DNA from: Chloroflexota bacterium
Lineage (GTDB): Bacteria; Chloroflexota; Anaerolineae; UBA4142
NCBI GenBank assembly: GCA_016215025.1
Contig: JACRMI010000032.1
Span: 1 to 64,000, forward strand
Length of the DNA stretch: 64,000 nucleotides
Direction of reading: 5' to 3'
Within the stretch, counting starts at the first letter, position 1; each line of letters begins with the position of its first letter. Positions 16,855-24,883 of the stretch are shown piece after piece. The position numbers and the translations under genes were made by a program. Under the pieces are notes generated by a model. It saw only the letters and a program-made list of their open reading frames with translations. It was not told the origin of the DNA and ran no database searches.

Positions 16855-18000
16855 ATGTCAACTAAAGATTTCTCCCAAAATACCCGATTCCCTGGGACCA
16901 CCAGCAGTCCCTTCGACAGCGCTGTGCGCGTTGCCCGCATGGTCGAGCGTTTGCCGCTGATCGTTTTTGCGGCGCTGCTTTTCGCGCTTGCGCTCATTCC
17001 AAGCCAACTCCATCTTTCAAACGCATTCATATTGTGGCTTTTCTTCCTCGGCGATTGGTTGTTGATGTTGCTCTTGCCCCGCGCAGGAAAATCGTTTGGT
17101 CCTGCGAAACCGCCGACGCTGTTGCTTGCTCTCGGTCGATTGATTCCTGCGGCATTGCCATTTCCGTGGAACTGGATCGCGCAAGTCGTCGGTACCGCTT
17201 TGGTGATTTACGGATTCTGGATCGAGCCGCATCGAATTGTCGTCACCCGCCAAACGCTAGCTAGCAGCAAATTGCCAAAGGATTCGCCGCCGCTCAAAGT
17301 TTTACATCTCGGCGATCTGCACGTCGAACGCGTAACCGACCGCGAACGGCAACTCATCGAAACGACGAAAAAGTTAAAGCCGGACGTGATTCTTTTCTCT
17401 GGCGATTTTCTCAACCTGTCGAACATTCATGACCCAGTTGCCTGGGAACATGCGCGCCAAGTTTTGCGAGAACTGACCGCGCCACTCGGCACGTTTATCG
17501 TCACGGGCAGTCCGCCGGTCGATCAACCTCAAGTGATCAAAAAATTGCTGAATGGCTTGGACCACATCCGCTGGCTCGCCAACGAACGCATCAGCATCAA
17601 CCATCACGGTGAATCCATCGACATTGTCGGAATCACTTGCACGCATAATCCACGCATCGACCGCGTCAGTCTCGACGATATTTTGCACGGCGATCCCGAT
17701 CCTTTTACCATTCTGTTGTATCACACGCCCGACCTTGCGCCCGATGCGGCACAGCAAGGTGTCGATCTGCAATTGTCGGGGCACACGCACGGCGGCCAAG
17801 TGCGCTTGCCATTTTTCGGCGCGATCTATACATCGTCGTTGTACGGAAAACGATTTGAAGTCGGGCGGCATCAACTCGATAACACGACCCTCTATGTCTC
17901 ACGCGGCATCGGGATGGAAGGCGAAGGCGCGCCGCGCGTGAGATTCCTTTGTCCACCCGAAGTCACTCTATGGGAAATTTCTGGAGATTCGAAAACGTAA
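16855..18000 (+). CDS. Membrane-anchored metallophosphoesterase (YkuE-like)
   Basis: 381 residues from ATG 16855; the frame is open further upstream, but that part covers the terminator and promoter. Two or three hydrophobic helices (about 30-75 and 105-125) precede a calcineurin-like phosphoesterase domain with the metal-ligand motifs LGDLHVE, FSGDFLN, TGSPP (where GNHD is usual), and LSGHTHGGQ. Replacement of the GNH(D/E) motif by TGSPPVD removes the normal catalytic His, so activity may be altered. Family members act on phosphodiesters or lipid-linked phosphates such as UDP-diacylglucosamine. The stop overlaps the next ATG by one base (TAATG). Confidence 0.85.
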   Translation: MSTKDFSQNTRFPGTTSSPFDSAVRVARMVERLPLIVFAALLFALALIPSQLHLSNAFILWLFFLGDWLLMLLLPRAGKSFGPAKPPTLLLALGRLIPAALPFPWNWIAQVVGTALVIYGFWIEPHRIVVTRQTLASSKLPKDSPPLKVLHLGDLHVERVTDRERQLIETTKKLKPDVILFSGDFLNLSNIHDPVAWEHARQVLRELTAPLGTFIVTGSPPVDQPQVIKKLLNGLDHIRWLANERISINHHGESIDIVGITCTHNPRIDRVSLDDILHGDPDPFTILLYHTPDLAPDAAQQGVDLQLSGHTHGGQVRLPFFGAIYTSSLYGKRFEVGRHQLDNTTLYVSRGIGMEGEGAPRVRFLCPPEVTLWEISGDSKT

Positions 18001-18734
18001 TGGGGCGATTCGATTTATTCGCCGATGCATTGTGGCAATTTTTCGTCGCGGGTTACGCTGATCTTCGCACCGAGCGCGACGATGGTTTGATCACACCCGA
18101 AGACGTGTCGTGGTACTTTACAACCTTCGCCGAGTATCCGTTGCATGAAAAACGCGCGCTGAAATTTGCGCGCGGTCGCGTGCTGGATATCGGCAGCGGC
18201 GCGGGACGCCACACCTTGTATTTGCAAAAGCAAAAACTACGCGTGACCGCCATCGACATCTCGCCCGATTTGGTTTCGCTCGCGCAGGCGGTTGGAGTCA
18301 AAAATGCGCGCGTCGCCGATATTGGCAGCACGCTTCCGTTTCGCGACGGCGAATTCGACACGGTGATTCTCTTCGGCAACAACCTGGGAATTTGCGGCAC
18401 GCCGAAAAAATTTCAAAAGATGCTGCGCGAACTCTATCGCGTCACATCGCCGCGCGGACGCATTCTCGCGACGACACGTCAACCCAATCTGATCGACCCA
18501 GTTCATCGACGATACTGGCAACACAATTTGAATGCAGGACGAGCCATGGGCCAAGTCCGCCTACGATTGATCTTGAATGGCAAACGCGGCAATTGGTTCG
18601 ACTTGTTGCTTTTTTCGCCGACTGAGTTGATGCAAATCTCCGCGAAAGAGAAATGGGAATTAGCACAGGTCTATCCGTTGGAGAGTTTTGAAGAGGGATA
18701 TGCCGTAATGATGGAGAAAGTGAACAGATCCTAA
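18000..18734 (+). CDS. Class I SAM-dependent methyltransferase
   Basis: 244 residues from ATG 18000, which shares a base with the stop of the phosphoesterase gene; a start at 17949 is possible but would overlap 50 bp. SAM-binding motif I is VLDIGSGAGRHTLYL (about 60-75), the acidic ribose contact is AIDISPDLV, and motif IV is FDTVILFGNNLGI. The substrate is unknown. Translational coupling to the metallophosphoesterase suggests a shared pathway, perhaps lipid or cell-wall modification. Confidence 0.85.
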   Translation: MGRFDLFADALWQFFVAGYADLRTERDDGLITPEDVSWYFTTFAEYPLHEKRALKFARGRVLDIGSGAGRHTLYLQKQKLRVTAIDISPDLVSLAQAVGVKNARVADIGSTLPFRDGEFDTVILFGNNLGICGTPKKFQKMLRELYRVTSPRGRILATTRQPNLIDPVHRRYWQHNLNAGRAMGQVRLRLILNGKRGNWFDLLLFSPTELMQISAKEKWELAQVYPLESFEEGYAVMMEKVNRS

Positions 18735-18833
18735 AGATTTGTTCGCCTTGTACAGATGTTGGTAAGAAAAGATGCATTGGTTGAAAAAAACACTGGCTAG
18801 GAAAGAAACCTTTAGGGTCTCATTGGAGATACT

Positions 18834-20555
18834 ATGACAACAATGCTGACCACTCCACAAGCTGAATTGCTTCGTGATGAAAAAGCATATCTTGCCGATC
18901 TGCTGGCAACGCTCACCACGTTCAAGAATCCGCTCGAAGAATTGGCTGACTTGCGCCAAGCGCTCTTGCAACTTGACGAACTCTTCCTCATCGTCGTCGC
19001 CGGCGAATTCAACGCAGGCAAGTCGGCGTTGTTGAATGCGTTGCTGGGTGAACACGTTCTCGCCGAAGGCGTCACGCCGACGACGACGCGCGTCACGTTG
19101 GTCAAGTACGGCGACCAGATCGAAGAATCACGCAGCGCAAGCGGCATCACGGTGCTGACGTATCCGCTCGACTTGCTGCGCGAAATCAATTTCGTCGATA
19201 CGCCCGGCACGAACGCCGTCATTCGCGAACACGAAGAGTTGACGCGCGATTTTGTTCCGCGCAGCGATCTCGTGCTTTTCGTTACGTCGGCTGATCGGCC
19301 TTTCACCGAAAGCGAACGCCAATTTTTGGAAAACATTCGCGAGTGGGGCAAGAAAATCGTGTTTGCCATCAACAAGCGTGACATTCTTGCCAACGACACG
19401 GAACTGAAAGAGGTCACAACCTTCGTCGCACAAAACGCTCAACGCTTGCTCGGCATCACGCCGGAGATTTTTCTGGTGTCAGCTAAACGCGCGCAAGCGG
19501 GCGACGAACAAGCCAGTGGCATGAGCGAACTGCGCGCGTACGTGCAATCGTGGTTGGATGAAACCGCACGGCTGCGCGTCAAGTTCGCCAACCCACTCGG
19601 CGTTGCAGAACAAGTGCTGCGTCGTGAAGACGCTCTCCTGTCGTATGAACATGAACAACTTGACGCCGATAGCGACATGGTCGATACGGTCGAACGCGAG
19701 ATGGCAATGTACGAATCGGAAATGAAAAACGAGTTGGGCGCTCGCCTCGCCGAAATCGATAATGTGATGCTGCGTTTGCAAGCGCGTGGCACGGATTTCT
19801 TCGATCAAAAATTTCGGCTGATGAATCTGCCCGATCTGATGCGGGGTGATCGTTTCCGCGCGCTATTTGAAAGCCAAGTGCTCACCGGCGTGTCGGACGA
19901 AATCGAGCACGATATTCAAGCCGCGGTCAACTGGCTCGTCGAAAAAGATTTGCGGCACTGGCAGCAGGTCACAACCTATTTGCTCAAACGCCGATCTGCG
20001 GTGGACGATCAGTTGGTGGGCCAAGTCACCACCGACTTTGACATGCGCCGCCAAGCTTTGCTCGACAGCGTGACGCAATCGGCGCAGACGGTTGTGAACA
20101 GCTACGACGTGGAAGCCGAATCGCGCGACCTTGGAATCGCGGTGGAAAATTCCGTCGCGCAAACGGCGTTGCTCGAAGCGGGTGCAGTCGGGCTGGGAAC
20201 GGCGATCACCGTTCTCGTCAGTTCAAGCGTGCTCGATGTGACGGGAGTTTTGTTCGCCGGCATCGTCGCGATTGTCGGTTTCTTTGTCATTCCGCTCAAA
20301 CGTCAGCAAGCCAAAACTCGCTTCAAAGAAAAAATCGAAACGGTGCGGCAGAATTTGGACCACGTGCTGACGACGCAATTCAACTCGGAAGCGGACCGCA
20401 CGCTCAATCGATTGAAGGAGGGCGTCGCACCGTATTTTCGATTTGTGCGTGGCGAGAAAGAACGGTTCGCATCAGCAGAAAAAACGCTCGCAGAAAAATC
20501 GGTGGAACTGAAAAGTTTGCAAACGAGAATTGAGACAGTATTTGGCAAGTTGTGA
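18834..20555 (+). CDS. Bacterial dynamin-like GTPase
   Basis: 573 residues. G1 is AGEFNAGKSALLNALLG (about 50-66), the G2 threonines lie in TPTTTRVT, G3 is DTPGTN and G4 is INKRD. A long helical stalk follows, and the C-terminal part has a hydrophobic paddle of two helices (LEAGAVGLGTAITVLVSSSVLDVTGVLFAGIVAIVGFFV, about 455-495) and a terminal coiled coil. This is the plan of dynamin-like proteins that bind and remodel membranes, for example in membrane surveillance or phage-damage response. It is a single gene here and not the tandem pair seen in some bacteria. Confidence 0.9.
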   Translation: MTTMLTTPQAELLRDEKAYLADLLATLTTFKNPLEELADLRQALLQLDELFLIVVAGEFNAGKSALLNALLGEHVLAEGVTPTTTRVTLVKYGDQIEESRSASGITVLTYPLDLLREINFVDTPGTNAVIREHEELTRDFVPRSDLVLFVTSADRPFTESERQFLENIREWGKKIVFAINKRDILANDTELKEVTTFVAQNAQRLLGITPEIFLVSAKRAQAGDEQASGMSELRAYVQSWLDETARLRVKFANPLGVAEQVLRREDALLSYEHEQLDADSDMVDTVEREMAMYESEMKNELGARLAEIDNVMLRLQARGTDFFDQKFRLMNLPDLMRGDRFRALFESQVLTGVSDEIEHDIQAAVNWLVEKDLRHWQQVTTYLLKRRSAVDDQLVGQVTTDFDMRRQALLDSVTQSAQTVVNSYDVEAESRDLGIAVENSVAQTALLEAGAVGLGTAITVLVSSSVLDVTGVLFAGIVAIVGFFVIPLKRQQAKTRFKEKIETVRQNLDHVLTTQFNSEADRTLNRLKEGVAPYFRFVRGEKERFASAEKTLAEKSVELKSLQTRIETVFGKL

Positions 20556-20561
20556 TATAAT
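20553..20561 (+). promoter_or_regulatory. Extended -10 promoter of the toxin-antitoxin pair
   Basis: TGATATAAT (20553-20561) is an extended -10 element. It overlaps the stop codon of the dynamin gene. GAAAGGA then precedes ATG 20583. Confidence 0.65.
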
Positions 20562-20582
20562 CGTGTCAGAAAGGAAACTTGT

Positions 20583-20909
20583 ATGGTGACCCGCTCTGTA
20601 TACGAGACTGTTTACAACGTAAATGAAGTAGCCCGTATTTTTCGTCTGACACCACGCACCGTTCGCTCTTTGATTCGCAGTGGCGAATTGCCAGCCATTC
20701 GCTTGGGTCGTGAATATCGCATTCCCAAGCCAATCATCGATGCATTTTTCGACAATCCCCTCAAGTCAAACTTCTCACCCGAAGACCTTGGCTTTGGCAT
20801 GCGAAAACCCGGCAAAGTGGATAGCGTCACTCAAGTAAATCGTATCCGTGACCGAAATAAAAAGACTCTGAAGCAGACCGTCGCGGAATTAGAAAAATGG
20901 CGCGCTTGA
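20583..20909 (+). CDS. Excisionase-type HTH antitoxin of a VapBC-like pair
   Basis: 108 residues, AAGGA upstream. A MerR/excisionase HTH (YNVNEVARIFRLTPRTVRSLIRSGELPAIRLGREYRIPK, about 10-50) should bind its own promoter. A Lys-rich C-terminus (KKTLKQTVAELEKWRA) probably wraps the toxin. It overlaps the PIN gene by 13 bp, the common antitoxin-toxin coupling. The HTH type differs from the usual AbrB or RHH VapB. Confidence 0.75.
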   Translation: MVTRSVYETVYNVNEVARIFRLTPRTVRSLIRSGELPAIRLGREYRIPKPIIDAFFDNPLKSNFSPEDLGFGMRKPGKVDSVTQVNRIRDRNKKTLKQTVAELEKWRA

Positions 20910-21291
20910 GTTACTTGCTCGATACGGATTGGTTAATTGATTGGATCGAAGGACAACCATGGGCAAGGACTCTGATGTGGGATTCCGATTTACGACTTTA
21001 CTGTTCAAACGTCTCGCGGAAAGAGTTGTTCGCTAAACGTGGTCTAAGTGACAGCGAACGTCAAAAGATTATTCGATTGATGCAAATGGTGCGCATCATC
21101 AACGTCGACTCCACCATTGCAGCGGCAGCATCAGAATTGTTGCAAAAGCATAAGCATCGCCATCTGCGAGTCGATGATGCTTTGATTGCAGCTACTGCTT
21201 GGGTCAAGCACCTACTTTGCTCACCCGCAATAGAAAACACTACCAATTTATCACAGAAATCGAGTTAGTCGATCTAAAAGAAAATCCATAG
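20897..21291 (+). pseudogene. PIN-domain toxin (VapC-like), frameshifted near its 3' end
   Basis: The frame from ATG 20897 has the PIN acidic residues (LLDTDWLIDW and RVDDALIAATA) but then runs out of family as WVKHLLCSPAIENT and stops at 21268. In the +1 frame from about 21199 the expected ending appears, TLLTRNRKHYQFITEIELVDL, with a stop at 21289-21291. One missing base near 21198-21203 (probably a T in GCTTGGG) explains both. VapC toxins are RNases that cleave tRNA or rRNA. The C-terminal TRN segment helps form the active site, so the product is probably weak or dead unless this is an assembly error. Confidence 0.8.
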
Positions 21292-21320
21292 GGACGCGCA
21301 CTGCGTCCCTATGGATTTTC
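21280..21320. terminator. Bidirectional terminator between vapC-like and DUF2007 genes
   Basis: Perfect 18-bp stem (21280-21297 with 21303-21320), 5-nt loop, A-rich on the left and TTTTCTTT on the right. It ends the toxin transcript on the plus strand and the trmI-DUF2007 transcript on the minus strand. The last codons of the DUF2007 gene lie inside it. Confidence 0.8.
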
Positions 21321-21530
21321 TTTCAACACCTCGCGCGCTTGTTCCTCAAATTCTCTCGGCACCAGCACCTCAGCCTTGCCAAGGCCATCGACGATGATGC
21401 CGAGGGTCCGCCCGGCGCTTTCAAATTTGACCATCGCGGGAATGCCCACGCTTTCGAGTCTGCCCTTGGCCATTTCGGCGCGCAATGTACCTTGGGTGGT
21501 GTAAACGACGACGAGTTCATTCTTGTCCAT
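21309..21530 (-). CDS. DUF2007-family small protein
   Basis: 73 residues. The pattern ELVVVYTTQGTLRAEMAKGRLESVGIPAMV, then a Gly-containing strand (LGIIVDG) and VLVPREFEEQAREVL, matches the DUF2007 'putative signal-transducing' fold, a small alpha-beta domain related to ACT/PII-like folds. It overlaps the end of the tRNA methyltransferase gene by 14 bp and is probably co-translated with it. The ligand is unknown. Confidence 0.8.
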   Translation of the reverse strand: MDKNELVVVYTTQGTLRAEMAKGRLESVGIPAMVKFESAGRTLGIIVDGLGKAEVLVPREFEEQAREVLKENP

Positions 21531-22413
21531 GCATCTCCTCGCTTTCTGTGTTCACACTTTCTGCCGGTATTTCTTCCTCGACCATTGTTTGCTCAGCTTC
21601 TGCGATAACAACTTGCGGTTCATCCACGCTGACGTGTTTCGTGATCGCTCTGGCAAAAAGCAAATAGCCCGTGTGCGCAATCATGCGATCTTCGGGACGC
21701 AGCCGCTCGGCGTTCGGCTTGTAATGCCGCATCAAAATCTCGACGACTTCGATGTCCGCCCAATTGCCGAGCCGTTCCATCTCTTGCAAGATTTCGCTGA
21801 GCTGATTCGTCGTCGGCACGAGCGAGCCAAAGAATCCGCCGCTCTTGAGCGCGGCATGAGCTTGCGCGAGAAATAGCCATGGCTCGCGCACATCAAGAAA
21901 TAGCGCATCGACGTTGCGTTCGTCAAAGCCGTCGCGAATGTCACGCTGTTTCATTTCGACCACATCGAGCGCGCCGACTTTGTCTAAATTCTTGCGCGCC
22001 ATCTCCATCATGTCGTCGCGTTCTTCGTACGTATAGATGCGACCATTCGGACGAACGAAACGCGACAGCGCCAGCGTCAGCCCACCGCTCCCCGTCCCCG
22101 CTTCGACGATGCGCACGCCGGGGACGATATTCATCTTGAGTAAGATGTAGCCGATTTCTTTCGGGTAGATTATTTGCGATGAACGTTTGATGCGCGTGAC
22201 CAAATCAAACGTCGATGGTTGGAATAGCAAATACGAATAACCGAGCTGCGTTTTGACAAAGGTGCCAAACGGCTTGCCGATCATGTCGTTGTGCGGAATG
22301 AATCCATGATGCGTGTGCATGAGCTGCGATGGAGTCAAGCGCACAAGATAACGCTTGTCGTCGGGCGCGATGAGCATGGCAAATTGATTGGCTTGGGCAG
22401 TGTTGTCTGTCAT
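21517..22413 (-). CDS. trmI: tRNA (adenine-N1)-methyltransferase TrmI
   Basis: 298 residues. TrmI methylates N1 of adenine 58 in the T loop of tRNAs. The N-terminal beta-domain (KRYLVRLTPSQLMHTHHGFIPHNDMIG) matches the family, and the catalytic part carries EAGTGSGGLTLAL (SAM motif I), IYTYEERDDMMEMA and a DALFLDVREPW motif IV. An acidic ~45-residue tail (VNTESEEMHGQE) extends past the family core. It forms a small operon with the DUF2007 gene. Confidence 0.9.
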   Translation of the reverse strand: MTDNTAQANQFAMLIAPDDKRYLVRLTPSQLMHTHHGFIPHNDMIGKPFGTFVKTQLGYSYLLFQPSTFDLVTRIKRSSQIIYPKEIGYILLKMNIVPGVRIVEAGTGSGGLTLALSRFVRPNGRIYTYEERDDMMEMARKNLDKVGALDVVEMKQRDIRDGFDERNVDALFLDVREPWLFLAQAHAALKSGGFFGSLVPTTNQLSEILQEMERLGNWADIEVVEILMRHYKPNAERLRPEDRMIAHTGYLLFARAITKHVSVDEPQVVIAEAEQTMVEEEIPAESVNTESEEMHGQE

Positions 22414-22442
22414 TGATTATCTTTTCTGATTTTTGTCTACTT

Positions 22443-22512
22443 TGTCACCCTGAGTAAAGCGAAGGGTCTCGTTATTCGCAGAATGAGATTCTTCGCTCCA
22501 CTCAGCATGACA
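22443..22512. repeat. Palindromic TGTCA...TGACA repeat element
   Basis: About 70 bp, with ends TGTCACCCTGAG and CTCAGCATGACA and inner arms GCGAAGGGTCTC / GAGATTCTTCGC. Related copies lie at 35783-35892, 58351-58461 and 59192-59271, and a half copy is near 23509-23535. It behaves like a dispersed, non-coding REP/MITE-type element. Confidence 0.75.
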
Positions 22513-22521
22513 AACTGCGTG

Positions 22522-23463
22522 TCATCTTTTCTTCAGTGGTCGGGTTTGGAGCAACGAAATCTTGTCGCCGACGCGACACCATTCGATATCTTGCGGGCGA
22601 TTGAAATGTGTTTCGACTTGTTTGCCAAGCGCCGCCAACGCAACGACTTGAGCATCGTTCAGACACGCAGCCTCTTGCTTGTCTTGGGTAACCGCGATAG
22701 TCTGCATTGTGCCATCGGCTGATACGACGTCCATCACGCTCTTGGTTGGAATGGTGCGAGAACGAATCGCCAAATCGTTTTTGCCGACGACGAAATGATC
22801 GGGTTTCCAGCGCGCGGCTATGACCGCTTCGCCCAATCCCCACGTCGCATCGCTGTGAATCTCATCGACAGCGACGGTCAACGGATTCGCCGTGAACATC
22901 ACGCCCGCCGCTTCCGCTTCGATCATGGGCTGGACGACGACTGCCATCGTCACTTGACGCTGATCCATTTTCTTACGATGGCGAAAATAAATTGCGCGAG
23001 AATTCCACGGCGACGCCCAGCATTGTCGAATGTTTTTCAACACGTTATCGATGCCGACGACGCAAAGGTACGCTTGCTGCAATCCGGATGCCGCGGGGTT
23101 CGGTACATCTTCGACGATACGCGATGCGCGCACAGCGAATGATTTACTTTTAAATGCATTCATCGCACCGCAAATCTCATCGACTAGAGCGGCAGGCATG
23201 GGTGCATTCTCAATCCACGAACGAATGTCTTCGGCAACGGATTCCAGTTCGACTGGATCATCGATTTCGCTGGCGGCAATCCGTGCAATGATTTTTTCGT
23301 TGAGCGGCGCAGCGACCCCATCATGGTATGCAGCGGCGGAAACGCAAAATCCAGGCGGTACGTCGAATCCGGCGTGAATTAGCTCGCCCAAGTGCGCGGC
23401 TTTGTCGCCGGTTTTGTTTTGGTCATTGCGTGTAACATCGCTTAATGAATATGTATACGACAT
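22522..23463 (-). CDS. Stand-alone PEP-synthase/PPDK N-terminal (ATP-grasp) domain protein
   Basis: 313 residues. It corresponds to the pyruvate/PPDK N-terminal nucleotide-binding domain: an opening like KAAHLGELIHAGFDVPPGFCVSAAAY, FAVRASRIVEDVPNPAASGLQQAYL, VVVQPMIEAEAAGVMFTANP and a closing DIEWCRVGDKISLLQTRPL. The swivelling phospho-His domain and the C-terminal PEP-binding barrel are missing, and no partner encodes them nearby. It may have been recruited as a kinase or phosphotransferase subunit. Ser-Arg-Ile is found in the conserved VRSSA(T/N)xED region, which could reduce catalysis. Confidence 0.8.
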   Translation of the reverse strand: MSYTYSLSDVTRNDQNKTGDKAAHLGELIHAGFDVPPGFCVSAAAYHDGVAAPLNEKIIARIAASEIDDPVELESVAEDIRSWIENAPMPAALVDEICGAMNAFKSKSFAVRASRIVEDVPNPAASGLQQAYLCVVGIDNVLKNIRQCWASPWNSRAIYFRHRKKMDQRQVTMAVVVQPMIEAEAAGVMFTANPLTVAVDEIHSDATWGLGEAVIAARWKPDHFVVGKNDLAIRSRTIPTKSVMDVVSADGTMQTIAVTQDKQEAACLNDAQVVALAALGKQVETHFNRPQDIEWCRVGDKISLLQTRPLKKR

Positions 23464-23481
23464 TCCAATCTCATCGAAAAA

Positions 23482-23558
23482 GTGATTCGTGACGCGTGAC
23501 CCGTGAATGTCACCCTGAGCAAAGTCGAAGGGTCACCTATCACAAATTACGCATCACG
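23482..23558. repeat. Inverted array of CGTGAC/ATCAC units with a half REP element
   Basis: On the left are three CGTGAC-type units at 7-8 bp spacing. In the centre is a half copy of the TGTCACCCTGAG element. On the right are CACCTATCAC and GCATCACG, complementary to the left side. It fills the gap between two minus-strand genes and overlaps the last codons of the GIY-YIG gene. Confidence 0.5.
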
Positions 23559-23807
23559 TTTTGATTGCGCCAACGCCAGCTTTTTCTTCTTCGGCATCTT
23601 TTTGATCTCGATTTCCCGCCGCATGGCTGCGCGTCGTGAAGGCAAGCGTTCCGAGTAGATCAACTCCACCGGGCAGCGCGTTCGCGTGTAGCGCGCGCCG
23701 CGACCGGTCTGGTGCGTCTGAACGCGTTGTTTCACATCGAACGTCCAGCCGGTGTAAATCGTGCCGTCGTTACATCGTAACAAATAAATAAAAGCAGAGC
23801 GTCGCAT
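23547..23807 (-). CDS. GIY-YIG nuclease superfamily protein (UPF0213/YhbQ type)
   Basis: 86 residues. The motif FIYLLRCNDGTIYTGWT is the GIY-YIG pair in its Y-x(n)-YTGWT form, followed by the Arg of the helix (VKQRVQTHQTGRGARYTRTRCP) and a Glu (LIYSERLPSRRAAMRRE). These single-domain proteins are thought to be structure-specific DNA endonucleases with an uncertain role. The final residues run into the repeat array downstream. Confidence 0.9.
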   Translation of the reverse strand: MRRSAFIYLLRCNDGTIYTGWTFDVKQRVQTHQTGRGARYTRTRCPVELIYSERLPSRRAAMRREIEIKKMPKKKKLALAQSKRDA

Positions 23808-23860
23808 AAAGCGTGGGCATTTTACTCTGCATTCTGTCTTAGGTCAATTAAGACATGAAA

Positions 23861-23887
23861 ACTCCAGCGCAACGTCGGCACTGGAGT
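23861..23887 (-). terminator. Intrinsic terminator of the SIR2-STAND operon
   Basis: Stem ACTCCAG...CTGGAGT (23861-23887), extended by GC pairs. On the minus strand it is followed by TTTTC. It lies ~45 bp beyond the SIR2 stop. Confidence 0.7.
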
Positions 23888-23930
23888 AAGAGCAAGGCAT
23901 CGGTACGAAAAAATCCGTGGGGTGAATGCC

Positions 23931-24872
23931 TCACATTTTTTTGAGCAACTCCGCAACGAATTCGTCGATGTTCTTGTCGTAGATATTCACTTTGCGCGCG
24001 AGCCACAACGCTCGCTCCAATTCGGAAGGGTTGCGCTGAATTGCCCATGAGCGCAAATCTTCGGATTCTTCCGTTGACGGAACCACACTTGTATCCGTTG
24101 CGACAAGCGCGCTTTTGAGATGGCGCAACATCACGCGCAAGTTCCAATCGCGCAAGCCATAGCCGATAAAGAGAAATCGTCGTTTGCGAAACTCAAGCAT
24201 GAACCGCGCGGGAATCGCGGTCTGCCCCGTCATGCGCGCCAAAAAATCGACATAGTCTTCTTCCGTGATGACGTATGAATCCCACTTGCTTGTCTGTCGA
24301 TCAACCGTGCCGTGCATTTTGTAGATGATGGTCGTGTCGGTAAGCGAGAGCGGCAACGATTTGGGTGCGTGCGCTTCCGGCTCCACCACCCCAGGTTTCC
24401 ACCACAACACCGCGGCTGCGAGTTCTTTGTGATCGGTGGGATACGCGACGAGGTGATACGGTTTGCCCTTGGCTCGAAATGCGCGCTCGATCAAGTCGTC
24501 ATAGTTCGTCGTGACGATCAACAGCGGCACATCAATCTCCGCCAGAAAGCGATGAATCGCGCCGATTTGATAATCGCGGTCGAGTGCATGATGCAACGAT
24601 TCGCGCAAGTCGGCGCGATTGGCGGCGACTTCGGCGTAGTAGGAGGAAACCTTGGAAAGATCGTCGCGATCAAAGGATTCTGTCGATGGCAAACTGGAAT
24701 CGTCGGCAAGTTGATGTGCCAACTCGCTGGCACTCGGCAGAAAGGTTGGAGCAGCATCGTCCCATTTAGCATTGGGCGGACGACCACTCAACGATGCCCC
24801 CGCTCCCAGAAATGGAATGACGGTTCCTTGCTTCAATCTATCGACGATTATGCGATAAGGTGGTTCTGGCAC
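23931..24872 (-). CDS. SIR2-like NADase domain protein
   Basis: 313 residues from GTG 24872, which has AAGGAG six bases upstream; the open frame reaches 24956, but that part overlaps the preceding gene. SIR2 signatures are all present: FLGAGASLSG (NAD-binding GAGxS), TTNYDDLIERAF, the His in YKMHGTVD and FIGYGLRDWNLR. This is the SIR2_2-type domain which, in anti-phage systems such as Thoeris, DSR and short-Ago partners, destroys NAD+ to stop infected cells. It is encoded 11 bp after the STAND-WD40 gene, with its ribosome site overlapping that stop. It is probably the effector of the pair. Confidence 0.88.
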   Translation of the reverse strand: MPEPPYRIIVDRLKQGTVIPFLGAGASLSGRPPNAKWDDAAPTFLPSASELAHQLADDSSLPSTESFDRDDLSKVSSYYAEVAANRADLRESLHHALDRDYQIGAIHRFLAEIDVPLLIVTTNYDDLIERAFRAKGKPYHLVAYPTDHKELAAAVLWWKPGVVEPEAHAPKSLPLSLTDTTIIYKMHGTVDRQTSKWDSYVITEEDYVDFLARMTGQTAIPARFMLEFRKRRFLFIGYGLRDWNLRVMLRHLKSALVATDTSVVPSTEESEDLRSWAIQRNPSELERALWLARKVNIYDKNIDEFVAELLKKM

Positions 24873-24883
24873 ATTAATCTCCT

